In this document: piece by piece, positions 52,638 through 61,697 of the stretch
Layout: the number at the start of each line of letters is the position of its first letter
How positions within the stretch are numbered: position 1 is the stretch's first letter
Assembly: GCA_017405675.1 (NCBI GenBank)
Contig: JAFRAB010000012.1
Span: 62,001 to 126,000, forward strand
Reading direction: 5' to 3'
DNA from: Erysipelotrichaceae bacterium
Lineage (GTDB): Bacteria; Bacillota_I; Bacilli_A; Erysipelotrichales; Erysipelotrichaceae
DNA length: 64,000 nt
Position numbers and translations under genes: made by a program
The notes under the pieces: model-generated
Told to the model about the DNA's origin: nothing
Seen by the model: only the letters and a program-made list of their open reading frames with translations
The model's database searches: none

Positions 52638-53912
52638 TTAGAGCACCTCCTTTATGACATCGATCAACCAGTCAATTTCTTCCTTACTGTTGACCTCCGT
52701 AGCACACCATAATATGCGGTTATTGCTTAAAAGCAAGCCAGGCAGAACGTCCTTGGCGTATAAATGCCTGAACAGTTCATTGACATCTACCGGACATTCG
52801 CTGACGAATTCATTGAAGAACGGACCTTTATTAACGGTTTCAAAACCGATCTCATTCAATCTTTCAGCCAGATAATGAGCCATCTGGAAAGAAGTATCAG
52901 CTACTTCATATAAGCCTTCCGGTCCTACAGCTGCCAGGTATACGGCGGCTGTAAAGGCGCACAGCGCTTCATTTGAACAGATGGAACTGCTGGCCTTTTC
53001 ACGGCGGATATGCTGCTCACGGGCCTGTAAAGTAAGCGTGTAGCATCTCTTGCCATCCTTGTCCGTGGTCTGTCCGACAATACGTCCAGGCAGTTTTCTG
53101 ACCATGTCCTTCTTAGTAGTCATGAAGCCCAGGTACGGACCGCCGAAGCTCATCGGCATGCCCAGCTGCTGGCCTTCACCTACAACGATATCGGCACCTA
53201 GATTGCCCGGGGCTTCGATCATGGCTAAGGCTAAAGGATTGGCAATGACTACGACTTTGGCCTTGCCTGCCTTTTCCTTAACAGCGGCAACATCGATTAT
53301 ATTACCGTAGAAGTCAGGATTCTGAACAAAGATACCGGCGGTATCATCATCCACTTCAAAGTCACCGCTGAATTCTTCAATTACGATATCTTCAGAGAAC
53401 TGATGATAGGTCTTTACAACATCACGGTACTGCGGATTGATGCCCCTGCTTAACAGGATCTTATGATGTTTCTTGTCAACACACATCATGACGGCTTCAG
53501 CGGCAGCACTGCCCCCGTCATATACGGAAGCATTGCTGACATCCATGCCGGTCAGTTCGCACATCTCGCTCTGATATTCAAAGATGCCCTGCAGTACGCC
53601 CTGGGACACTTCAGCCTGATAAGGCGTATAGGCTGTAACGAATTCGTTGCGGCTGACGATGTTCTTTACCACACTTGGAATGTAATGCTTATAACTGCCA
53701 GCCCCACGGAAAACATGCTTAAAGATGCGGTTTTTCTTAGCCAGTTCCCGCATGTCTTCATAGGCTTCGTATTCCGTTACTCCTGCCGGCAGATCAACTT
53801 CAGCCTGAACATTTACACCAGCCTGTCTGAACAGTTCCTCAAATGAGCTGTAGCCCAGCTCATCAAGCATTTCCAGCTGTTCGGCAGTGCTGTTAACTAT
53901 ATATTTACTCAT
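52638..53912 (-). CDS. gcvPA: Glycine dehydrogenase (decarboxylating) subunit 1
   Basis: A 424-residue N-terminal half of the split P-protein. Recognisable family blocks include GAGSYKHYIPSVV, YTPYQAEVSQG and the C-terminal part with NEALCAFTAAVYLA. The start at 53912 overlaps gcvH by eight bases and has AGGAAG nine bases upstream; the longer frame is not used. Confidence 0.96.
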   Translation of the reverse strand: MSKYIVNSTAEQLEMLDELGYSSFEELFRQAGVNVQAEVDLPAGVTEYEAYEDMRELAKKNRIFKHVFRGAGSYKHYIPSVVKNIVSRNEFVTAYTPYQAEVSQGVLQGIFEYQSEMCELTGMDVSNASVYDGGSAAAEAVMMCVDKKHHKILLSRGINPQYRDVVKTYHQFSEDIVIEEFSGDFEVDDDTAGIFVQNPDFYGNIIDVAAVKEKAGKAKVVVIANPLALAMIEAPGNLGADIVVGEGQQLGMPMSFGGPYLGFMTTKKDMVRKLPGRIVGQTTDKDGKRCYTLTLQAREQHIRREKASSSICSNEALCAFTAAVYLAAVGPEGLYEVADTSFQMAHYLAERLNEIGFETVNKGPFFNEFVSECPVDVNELFRHLYAKDVLPGLLLSNNRILWCATEVNSKEEIDWLIDVIKEVL

Positions 53913-54282
53913 GTTCGCAGACTTCCTGATACTGTGCTGCATCCAGCAGTTCAACGGTATCAGTTACATCTTTAACTCTGATCAGCCATGCTTCATAAGG
54001 TGTGTTGTTGATAACCTCAGGAGCGTCAACTACTTCCTCATTGATCTCACAGACTACACCGCTGACAGGAGAATAGATGTCGCTGACAGCCTTTACGCTT
54101 TCGATATCGCCTAAAGTTTCTTCAGCAGTTACTTCATCATCTGCTGCAGGCAGATTGATAAAGACGATATCGCCTAATTCACTCTGAGCAAAATCGGTAA
54201 TGCCGATTTCGTAAACACCGTCTCCCAGATCTCTGACCCATTCATGAGTCTTTGTGTACTTCAGTTCTTCTCTTACTTCCAT
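53905..54282 (-). CDS. gcvH: Glycine cleavage system H protein
   Basis: A 125-residue lipoyl-carrier protein. The lipoylated Lys64 is in ESVKAVSD. It shuttles the aminomethyl intermediate between P, T and L proteins. It also provides an acceptor for the lipoate ligase encoded upstream in the same operon. Confidence 0.97.
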   Translation of the reverse strand: MEVREELKYTKTHEWVRDLGDGVYEIGITDFAQSELGDIVFINLPAADDEVTAEETLGDIESVKAVSDIYSPVSGVVCEINEEVVDAPEVINNTPYEAWLIRVKDVTDTVELLDAAQYQEVCEHE

Positions 54283-54296
54283 ATTCTTACTCCTCT

Positions 54297-55355
54297 TTAT
54301 TTATTTCTCTTATAGAAAGGCAGGGCCACCTTCTCGGCTTTAAGACGGCGGTTTCTGACCTCAATTTCAAATTCATTTTCTTCGGCAGTTTCAATATCCA
54401 CGATAGCCATGGCAACAGCACAGTTGAGAGTCGGTGAGAATGTACCGCTGGTAACAAATCCGACTTCCCTGCCGTTGCAGAATACCGGGCAGTGTTCTCT
54501 AGCAATGCCCTTGTCGATGACTTTCAGTCCGATCCTCTTTCTGGTAAGTTCCTTTTCCAGTTCTTCCTTACCAATGAAGTCCTTGGTGAACTTGATGAAG
54601 AATGACAGATTTGATTCGGTTGGCTTTATCCGGTCGCTTAATTCATGACCGTATAGCGGCATGGCAGCTTCCAGTCTCAAAGTATCTCTGGCACCTAAGC
54701 CGCAAGGTTCAACACCTTCATCCAGCAGCAGCTGCCATAAGGCACAGACATCTTCATTACGGCAATACAGTTCGAATCCGTCCTCACCGGTATAACCGGT
54801 ACGGCTTAACAGTACATTGATGCCTTTAATGTCGACATCTTCAATAAATGAATAGTTCTTGGCAGGTATTCTGTCAGTGAAACGTCTGACTATCTCTTCA
54901 GCCTTTGGTCCCTGCAAGGCGATCTGTGATACTTCATCAGAGATGTTTTCAAATTCAACTTCACCGAACAGATGTTCCTTCATCCAGGCATAGTCCTTTT
55001 CACAGTTGGAAGCGTTGACGACGATCAGATAGTCATTGTCATGCTTCTTATAAACCAGCAGGTCATCTACGGTAGTGCCATTCGGATAGCACATGATGCC
55101 GTATCTGGCAAAGCCGTCCTTTAAGGTATCGTAGCTGTTAGTCAGCAGATAGTTGAGGTTGGCTAATGCATCCTTACCCTTTAAGGTAAATTCTCCCATG
55201 TGGGAAACGTCGAACATGCCGACATTTTCCCTGACGGTCTTGTGCTCATGAATGATGCCCTTTGGATACTGTACCGGTAAAAAGTAACCGGCAAACGGTA
55301 CGATCTTGCCGCCCAGGGCTTCGTGCATCCGATACAAAGCTGTTTTCTTTTCCAT
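54297..55355 (-). CDS. gcvT: Aminomethyltransferase (glycine cleavage T protein)
   Basis: A 352-residue folate-dependent T protein that releases ammonia and makes methylene-THF. N-terminal motif YFLPVQYPKGIIHEH.TVR with GMFDVSHMGE, the catalytic Asp region (VDDLLVYK) and SRTGYTGEDGFELY are all present. It follows lplA by nine bases. No glycine riboswitch is seen ahead of it, as expected for an internal operon gene. Confidence 0.97.
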   Translation of the reverse strand: MEKKTALYRMHEALGGKIVPFAGYFLPVQYPKGIIHEHKTVRENVGMFDVSHMGEFTLKGKDALANLNYLLTNSYDTLKDGFARYGIMCYPNGTTVDDLLVYKKHDNDYLIVVNASNCEKDYAWMKEHLFGEVEFENISDEVSQIALQGPKAEEIVRRFTDRIPAKNYSFIEDVDIKGINVLLSRTGYTGEDGFELYCRNEDVCALWQLLLDEGVEPCGLGARDTLRLEAAMPLYGHELSDRIKPTESNLSFFIKFTKDFIGKEELEKELTRKRIGLKVIDKGIAREHCPVFCNGREVGFVTSGTFSPTLNCAVAMAIVDIETAEENEFEIEVRNRRLKAEKVALPFYKRNK

Positions 55356-55364
55356 AAATCTCTC

Positions 55365-56342
55365 CTAATATGTCTGTTTCTTCAGATCATTGTATATTTC
55401 AACCATGTCATCATGGTATTCATCCTTAAACACTTCATTAAGTCTCTTATTAAATGTTACATCGTCAACATGCATGCCGCGGAACAGTTTCTTGACTCTG
55501 ACATCGAATTCACTGTCCATGGCATCGGTATAGACATCAATATTCCTGACAGTTCCCTTTTCAATGTCAAAATAGAACTGGGCTTCCCCGAAGGAATAAT
55601 AGTCATTGACGATTACGGTATACTTACTGATTGTATTATACAGGAATTTATATGAATGGTAGTGTTCCAGGATCTCATCAGGTATTTCCGGTACTGCCAT
55701 TTCCGTAATTTCCCCATAGTTTTCCCTGACCGCTTCTATCAGAGCCTTCTGCAGATCTTCCAGCGTGATGTTCTCATTGAATTCCGTAATGTTGGCAATG
55801 CGTGAGGAAACGGAATCAACACCCTTAGCCTGAATCTTCTTATTGGAAACGTTTAGATACTTACCCGCTTTTTCCTTATCAGTCTTCCACAGGACGGTAC
55901 CGTGATGCAGGCAGTGTTCCTTTTCGGCCAGATAGGCATTGCCGGAAACCTTGCGTTCATTAACGGTAATGTCATTACGCCCTGTTACCTCAGCCGGCAG
56001 TCCCAGCATGTGTAAGGCATGAGCGATCACTTCAGACTGTTTCTTAATGTCATAGCTGTCCAGATACATGATGAAGGAATAGCACTGATTACCCAGATCG
56101 TGGAATACAGCCCCGCCACCTGAACTTCTTCTGGCCAGATAGCAGTGATCATATTCCATGGCCTTAAGATTGCATTCCTTATAGGCATTCTGGTTCTTGC
56201 CAACCACGACGGTATTCTGATTCTGCCACAGATAAAAGATCATGCTGTCAGCCGGAAGGTTGTGAAACAGATAGTCTTCCAGTGCCAGGTTGTAATAAGA
56301 ATTAATGCTTTCGCTTCTTACCAGATATACCTTTTCGATCAT
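55365..56342 (-). CDS. lplA: Lipoate-protein ligase A
   Basis: A 325-residue ligase that activates lipoate with ATP and attaches it to lipoyl domains, here probably GcvH. The motif RRSSGGGAVFHD binds the lipoyl-adenylate, the Lys in TDKEKAGKYLNVS is catalytic, and the C-terminal accessory domain is present. It overlaps the upstream HD gene by four bases. Confidence 0.96.
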   Translation of the reverse strand: MIEKVYLVRSESINSYYNLALEDYLFHNLPADSMIFYLWQNQNTVVVGKNQNAYKECNLKAMEYDHCYLARRSSGGGAVFHDLGNQCYSFIMYLDSYDIKKQSEVIAHALHMLGLPAEVTGRNDITVNERKVSGNAYLAEKEHCLHHGTVLWKTDKEKAGKYLNVSNKKIQAKGVDSVSSRIANITEFNENITLEDLQKALIEAVRENYGEITEMAVPEIPDEILEHYHSYKFLYNTISKYTVIVNDYYSFGEAQFYFDIEKGTVRNIDVYTDAMDSEFDVRVKKLFRGMHVDDVTFNKRLNEVFKDEYHDDMVEIYNDLKKQTY

Positions 56343-57541
56343 TTCATTATTTCCTTGGGATAGAATACTCTTTCATCCTGTTCATTCAGATCTGTCAGAG
56401 ATCCGACAACGGAAGAAACTTCCGATAATTCTCTTAATTTGCCGTTATCCATCAGCATCCAGATATTGTCATTGCCTGTTCCCAGATATGGCAGATACGG
56501 TATCTGACGCTGATAGTCCTTTACCACATAATATCTAGGATCATAACCCTTCCGCAGACAGTTTCTGATCAGCTCTTCCTCATTGTCAGATGAGGTATAG
56601 TCAAATAGATGTCTGTCCATGATCCTGACAGCCAGATCCTTTAGGATCGGATCACTGCTGTTACGCATCAGATTGAAACTGTAGGAACAGGTCTCATCAT
56701 CCAGCAGGAAGAAATCGTCGTTGTTAAGAACTTCGTTTTCCAGTAAGGCCTTATACATCGGATATTCCCTGACAATTTCAGGATTTTCCTCATACAGATC
56801 CTTAAGTCTCAGAAACAGTGATTTCAGGATCGAGTCAAAGCTTCTGGAGGTCGGATGATAATAGACCTGCCAGTACATGTGATAACGGGACATGATGTAG
56901 TTTTCCACGGTATAGATCGAAGACTGCTTGACAGCCAGCACATTATCTCTGACTCTCATTGTTCTCAAGATGCGGTCCAGATCGACCTTACCGTAAATGG
57001 TACCCGTACAGTAAGAGTCCCTTAACAGGTAATCAAGTCGGTCAGCATCCAGCTGGGAACTGATTATCTGTGAAAGGATCTTATTAGGATGACTGTGCTC
57101 GAGGATCTGCGCCACTTCTGCCGCAAAGCTGTCATCCACGGAATTCAGAACGTCATTGACTTCACTCGGTCCCCTTATGATCTGAACCGTATAGAATTCA
57201 TGACGGCATTTCAATATGGCTTCAAACGAATGGGAGAACGGTGCATGTCCGACATCATGCAGCAGGGCTGCTGCCAGGACGGCTCTCTTTTCCCTTTCAT
57301 TCAGACACTCACCCAGATTTTTTACTTCTGCCAGCATCCTTCTGGCTACTTCATAGCAGCCTAAGGAATGCAGATGTCTTGTATGTGTCCCACTTGGAAA
57401 AACGACAGAGGTTGATCCCAGCTGTCTTATTCTTCTTAATCTCTGAAATTCTCTGGTGTTGATCAGATTCCAGATCAGTTCATCATCTATGTGGATGTAA
57501 CCGTGGATCGGGTCTCTGATAACTCGTTTTTCCTTTAACAT
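56339..57541 (-). CDS. HD-domain hydrolase (dNTPase-like, YwfO type)
   Basis: A 400-residue HD-superfamily protein. HD signature residues are in RQLGSTSVVFPSGTHTRHLHSLG, ALLHDVGHAPFSHSFE and QLDADRLDYLLRDS. The last block is typical of the SAMHD1/YwfO-like group. Members hydrolyse dNTPs or other nucleotides. Why it sits between a redox triad and lipoate ligase is unclear. It shares ATGA overlap with lplA. Confidence 0.9.
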   Translation of the reverse strand: MLKEKRVIRDPIHGYIHIDDELIWNLINTREFQRLRRIRQLGSTSVVFPSGTHTRHLHSLGCYEVARRMLAEVKNLGECLNEREKRAVLAAALLHDVGHAPFSHSFEAILKCRHEFYTVQIIRGPSEVNDVLNSVDDSFAAEVAQILEHSHPNKILSQIISSQLDADRLDYLLRDSYCTGTIYGKVDLDRILRTMRVRDNVLAVKQSSIYTVENYIMSRYHMYWQVYYHPTSRSFDSILKSLFLRLKDLYEENPEIVREYPMYKALLENEVLNNDDFFLLDDETCSYSFNLMRNSSDPILKDLAVRIMDRHLFDYTSSDNEEELIRNCLRKGYDPRYYVVKDYQRQIPYLPYLGTGNDNIWMLMDNGKLRELSEVSSVVGSLTDLNEQDERVFYPKEIMK

Positions 57542-57552
57542 CTTATTTCTTT

Positions 57553-57900
57553 CTAGTCCAGATCTCTGGTAGCGACAATGTCCACGCCGGTATTAAGGAT
57601 ATCGGCATATACCACATCACCGCACTTTACCGGAGCCTTTGCTTCCCGGTGATTGAGTACCTCCATGGCTTCAAAGAGGAGTTTCTTCGGAATAGGATGA
57701 GCACTTCTGACCGGCAGGCTGTGATGATTGCCCCCGGTAAGACGGATGGTCGTTGTCAGGGTCCTGGTTGGATTAATGAGTTCATTACGTCCGTATTCAG
57801 CGCCGATGTTGCAGCTGTTACCGGTAACCTTGTAGTCGTTTTCTTCATCAACATGAAGGTGGCAGCCGCGCGGGCAGCCTATGCAAATTAATTCTGTCAT
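57553..57900 (-). CDS. DUF1667 protein (third member of the GlpA-like oxidoreductase triad)
   Basis: A 115-residue protein with a Cys cluster near its N-terminus: CxxCxxxC at ICIGCPRGCHL, a further Cys at NSCNIG and one Cys near residue 98. The set suggests an Fe-S or zinc site. DUF1667 genes are regularly found after an FAD oxidoreductase and a GlpA-like gene in anaerobic Firmicutes. It may pass electrons from the complex. The start overlaps the upstream gene by four bases. Confidence 0.85.
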   Translation of the reverse strand: MTELICIGCPRGCHLHVDEENDYKVTGNSCNIGAEYGRNELINPTRTLTTTIRLTGGNHHSLPVRSAHPIPKKLLFEAMEVLNHREAKAPVKCGDVVYADILNTGVDIVATRDLD

Positions 57901-59141
57901 TTCTCTTCAATCAAAACCTTAAGGTTTCCCTTTCCTTTTTCCAGCAGCACTTTCGGGATCGTGATCTTTTCCATGGTTCCCGGGATGATGTACTGACGGT
58001 TGAATCTGGCCAGCACATTCTCTTCACTGTCAATAACATATATGACGGACGGTCCGAATACCTTTCTGACACGGAAGAAGAAATCATATTTATTCTTATC
58101 CAGAGGCAGATGAATATGCTGAGGTACGGTATAGCCGATCATTTCATATGTCGATACATCAATGGAGCCTTCACACTTACGGCCTTTCAGATATTCACAG
58201 ACACCCATGGCGGCCTTTTCAGCTTCCAGGGCTACATTGTCAGCCAGGTCATGAACATGAACAACATTACCGCAGGCAAAGATGCCTTCCACGCTGGTTT
58301 CCATGTTTTCATAGACGATTGGTCCCTTGGTCCTCTTATCCAGGGCAATACCGGCAACCTTGCTTAATTCGTTTTCCGGTATCAGACCGATGGATAACAG
58401 AACGGTATCGCAGTCAAAGACGATTTCCGTGCCTTCGATCGGCCGGAAGTGTTCATCGACCTTGGCAATCGTTACTCTTTCCACTCTGTCCTTACCTTCG
58501 ATCTTAGTGATGGTATGAGACAGATATAACGGAATATTGAAGTCATTCAGGCATTGCACGATGTTACGCGGCAGACCGCCTGAATAAGGATTGATTTCCA
58601 CACAGGCCAATACTTCAGCGCCTTCCAGCGTCATTCTTCTGGCCATGATCAGACCGATGTCACCGCTGCCCAGGATCACAACTCTCTTACCGACCATGTA
58701 ACCGTCAATGTTGATGTATCTCTGAGCCGCACCGGCTGTATAGACACCGGCTCCTCTGGAACCAGGTGTGGCAATGGCTCCTCTGCTTCTTTCACGGCAG
58801 CCCATGGCTAATATAATAGCCTTGGTCTGCAGTTTCTGATAACCGTTACCGTTGATGACGGTAACTTCCTTATCTTTGTTTATTTCAAGTACCATCGTAT
58901 CAAGCATTACTTCTACTCTGGTATCTCTTAACATTTCAATATACTTATGGGCAAATTCCGGACCGCTCAGTTCTTCCTTGAAAACGGCCAGGCCGAAACC
59001 GGTATGAATGCACTGATTCAGTATGCCGCCCAGCTGATTGTCTCTTTCAACGATCAGTATCTTTTCCAGTCCTTCATCATAACACTTCTTGGCAGCTGCC
59101 AGACCGGCCGGACCGCCGCCGATAATAATTACATCAAACAT
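57897..59141 (-). CDS. NAD(P)/FAD-dependent oxidoreductase (triad middle gene)
   Basis: A 414-residue flavoprotein with an N-terminal FAD site GGGPAGLAAA, an internal NAD site GSGDIGLIMARR and a C-terminal ACGNVVHVHDLAD FAD segment. A Cys in LNQCIHTGFG lies near the flavin, but the CxxxxC redox pair of lipoyl dehydrogenase is absent, so it is not the missing L-protein by motif. It probably works with the GlpA-like subunit and DUF1667 protein. Confidence 0.9.
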   Translation of the reverse strand: MFDVIIIGGGPAGLAAAKKCYDEGLEKILIVERDNQLGGILNQCIHTGFGLAVFKEELSGPEFAHKYIEMLRDTRVEVMLDTMVLEINKDKEVTVINGNGYQKLQTKAIILAMGCRERSRGAIATPGSRGAGVYTAGAAQRYINIDGYMVGKRVVILGSGDIGLIMARRMTLEGAEVLACVEINPYSGGLPRNIVQCLNDFNIPLYLSHTITKIEGKDRVERVTIAKVDEHFRPIEGTEIVFDCDTVLLSIGLIPENELSKVAGIALDKRTKGPIVYENMETSVEGIFACGNVVHVHDLADNVALEAEKAAMGVCEYLKGRKCEGSIDVSTYEMIGYTVPQHIHLPLDKNKYDFFFRVRKVFGPSVIYVIDSEENVLARFNRQYIIPGTMEKITIPKVLLEKGKGNLKVLIEEK

Positions 59142-59142
59142 C

Positions 59143-60564
59143 TTACTTCACCTTCAATTCTCTGACTAAGATATTTGTACCCCGTTGATTCTGTAAGACA
59201 TCCAATGGTGAAATACCTCTTTCTCTTACCAGTATCTCTGCAACCTTGCCGCCGCAGAAGCCGCCCTGACATCTGCCCATGCCGGCGTTGCATCTTCTCT
59301 TGACCGCATCAATGGAAACAGCCGGAATGACACCGTGAATGGCTTCCACGATCTCGCCTTCCGTAACAGTTTCGCAGCGGCAGATGATCCTGCCGTAACG
59401 CGGATCCTTTCTGATCAGCTCGTTCTTTTCTTCTTCATCAAGCTGATTGAATCTTACTTTCTTTCTGGTTTCCTTATACTCTGCCTTCTTGTGCAGATCC
59501 ATCTTGCCCTTCAGCCAGTCAACAGCTTCTAAGGCCAGTGATGGAGCACTTGATAAGCCCGGTGACATGATACCGGCAATGTTATAGAAGCCCAGTACGC
59601 TGTGACTCTCTTCCACAATGAAGTCGCCGCGGTCGTTCTTGGCTCTGATACCGGCAAAATTACGGATGTTATCACCGAATGAAATAAACGGAACGCTTCT
59701 GACAGCAGTCTTTCTGACAAACTGCAGGCCTTCATATGTCGTATCGGTATTGTCGCTGTCTTCAGCGTTAGGACCGACGATCAGATTGCCGTGTACGGTC
59801 GGTGAAACCAGAACGCCCTTACCGACTTTGCTTGGACACTGGAAAATTGTATGCGATACTCGATTGCCTTCGCTCTTGTCCAGCAGATAATACTCACCTT
59901 TGGTCCTGGTAATGGTGAATTCCTTCTGTCCGATCATTTCATGAATGACATCACTGTTAATGCCGGCTGCGTTTACCACATATCTGCTCTTATACTCACC
60001 TTCGGAAGTCTTAACGGTGAACACTTCATCACTCTTACTGATGGCTTCAACCTTATTGTTAAGCTTCAGTTCCACGCCGTTTTCAACAGCTACTTCCATC
60101 AAGGCCAGAGCCAGTTCCCATGGTGAAACAATGGCACTGGTAGGTGCCAGCAGTGCTCCCTGAACATCAGCCGAAAGCTGCGGTTCCAGATCGTGAGTTT
60201 CCTCACGGCTAAGGATCTTCAGGAACTCAACCCCGTTTGCCAGTCCTCTTTCATAAAGAGTCTGAATGGTTTCCATGTCTTTTTCATCAAAGCCCACTAC
60301 CAGAGCACCGCACTGCTTATACGGCACATCGAGCCGGCGGCACAGTTCCCTGATCATCAGAGCGCCTTTCACATTATGCCTGGCCATCAGAGTGCCCGGT
60401 TCAGGGTCATAGCCTGCATGGATTATGGCTGAGTTGGCTCGGGTGGTTCCCATGGAAACATCATTACATGCTTCCAGGACTGCAACCTTCAGATCGTATT
60501 GGCTCAGATAATAAGCCGTACTGCATCCTACGATTCCAGCCCCGATAATAATTACATCATACAT
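59143..60564 (-). CDS. GlpA-like FAD oxidase with C-terminal BFD [2Fe-2S] domain
   Basis: A 473-residue flavoprotein. N-terminal GAGIVGCSTAYYLS binds FAD; the DAO fold follows; the C-terminus has the BFD-type Cys motif CRC ... CNAGMGRCQGGFC for a [2Fe-2S] cluster. Family members are annotated as anaerobic glycerol-3-phosphate or L-2-hydroxyacid dehydrogenases. The start at 60564 has AAGGGG upstream; 21 extra codons are ignored. It heads the redox triad in the operon. Confidence 0.92.
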   Translation of the reverse strand: MYDVIIIGAGIVGCSTAYYLSQYDLKVAVLEACNDVSMGTTRANSAIIHAGYDPEPGTLMARHNVKGALMIRELCRRLDVPYKQCGALVVGFDEKDMETIQTLYERGLANGVEFLKILSREETHDLEPQLSADVQGALLAPTSAIVSPWELALALMEVAVENGVELKLNNKVEAISKSDEVFTVKTSEGEYKSRYVVNAAGINSDVIHEMIGQKEFTITRTKGEYYLLDKSEGNRVSHTIFQCPSKVGKGVLVSPTVHGNLIVGPNAEDSDNTDTTYEGLQFVRKTAVRSVPFISFGDNIRNFAGIRAKNDRGDFIVEESHSVLGFYNIAGIMSPGLSSAPSLALEAVDWLKGKMDLHKKAEYKETRKKVRFNQLDEEEKNELIRKDPRYGRIICRCETVTEGEIVEAIHGVIPAVSIDAVKRRCNAGMGRCQGGFCGGKVAEILVRERGISPLDVLQNQRGTNILVRELKVK

Positions 60565-60571
60565 AAATATC

Positions 60572-60892
60572 TTACCCCTTTTGGTATAACGTAAATTGTT
60601 TCTGGCCGACGTTCTGCATAGCTTCAATTATCACATTCTGATCAACGTCAAAGATCCTGGACGTATCATTCAGGACATGCTGGAAATCAGGATGGGTAAT
60701 TCCCATCAGATAGAATTCGGCTTCAGTTTCAAAGACAAGAAAAACCGTCTGGTTAAGAACGCGCTGGGCTGTTGTCATTATGAATATCCTTTTAATCTCA
60801 CTTAAAGGATGCAGTAACAGCTCATTTCCCGTATCAAAAACAAAACGGTTATGATTGATCAGAATCGTATCATTATTACTTGCCACTTTCAT
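60572..60892 (-). CDS. Hypothetical 106-residue protein, first gene of the gcv-containing operon
   Basis: I do not recognise the family. The protein is soluble, slightly acidic, with an alternating strand pattern at the start (DTILINHNRFVFDT) and a helical C-terminal part ending with a basic tail. It has no Cys cluster or membrane segment. It ends seven bases before the GlpA-like gene. TATATT at 60899-60904 is just ahead of the ATG with no Shine-Dalgarno sequence, so it may be translated from a leaderless message. Confidence 0.6.
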   Translation of the reverse strand: MKVASNNDTILINHNRFVFDTGNELLLHPLSEIKRIFIMTTAQRVLNQTVFLVFETEAEFYLMGITHPDFQHVLNDTSRIFDVDQNVIIEAMQNVGQKQFTLYQKG

Positions 60893-60954
60893 ACTTTTAA
60901 TATATCACAAATACTGATCAATGATTATTAAAAACTGGCAGGAAGGCTTTATAT

Positions 60955-61605
60955 TTACTGATGTTTTATGAACTCAATAAGATCTCTGTAATCATCTACG
61001 GACATATCAGCCTTACTCTGATCGTAATTGAATTTAGGATCGTGATAGGCTATGACAAAACAGCCTGCTCTCTTACCTGATTCAATGCCATAGGAAGAGT
61101 CTTCAACAACAACCGCTTCCTCAGGCTTAATATCCAGTTCTGCCGCAGCCTTAAGATAAATGGCCGGATCAGGCTTGCCGACAGGAAGCTGATAACCTGA
61201 GATCTGATAGTCAATGTACTTTTCGATCTTACCTTCAGAAAGAGCTTTCCTGATGTAATCCGGTGTAGAAGAGGAACATACGGCGGTCTTTAAACCTGCT
61301 GCCTTGACAGCCTGCAGAAGTTCATCAACATAAGGTATCTTGATATCCTTAAACGGCATTTCGTGTTTTGGAAAGTGAGCCGTTCTCTTTCTGAACTCCT
61401 CAAATCCACCGATATCCTTCAGCATTTCATCGAACATAACGCGGGCCTTGTCATGGGCAATACCGGCTGTCAGAAGAACCTCATTGAAATCAAGATGTAT
61501 GCCGACTGCCTCAGCCCTGCTGCAGACAGTTTCAGCAGAAATGTATTCCGTATCAAACAGAACACCATCTAGGTCAAATAACACAGCCTTCAGTTTTTTA
61601 CTCAT
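60955..61605 (-). CDS. HAD-superfamily phosphatase/phosphomutase (beta-phosphoglucomutase-like)
   Basis: A 216-residue HAD hydrolase. Motif I DLDGVLFDTE has both catalytic Asp residues, motif II is CSSST, motif III includes KPDPAIYL and motif IV is VVVEDSSYGIESG. The helical cap type and these motifs fit the beta-phosphoglucomutase/2-deoxyglucose-6-P phosphatase group; which activity cannot be decided. The start at 61605 (MSKKLKAVLFDL) is preferred over ten extra codons. Confidence 0.88.
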   Translation of the reverse strand: MSKKLKAVLFDLDGVLFDTEYISAETVCSRAEAVGIHLDFNEVLLTAGIAHDKARVMFDEMLKDIGGFEEFRKRTAHFPKHEMPFKDIKIPYVDELLQAVKAAGLKTAVCSSSTPDYIRKALSEGKIEKYIDYQISGYQLPVGKPDPAIYLKAAAELDIKPEEAVVVEDSSYGIESGKRAGCFVIAYHDPKFNYDQSKADMSVDDYRDLIEFIKHQ

Positions 61606-61697
61606 AATAATCACCCGTTCTTTCAGTTCAATCAAAAGTATTTATCACTGATTCAATATATAATAATAGTAACAGAGAAACCCTTAAGGAGACAATT

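Noticed and set aside
54283..55364. Search for a glycine riboswitch around gcvT
   Set aside because: Intergenic gaps are 9-14 bases and the genes are internal to an operon, so there is no room.
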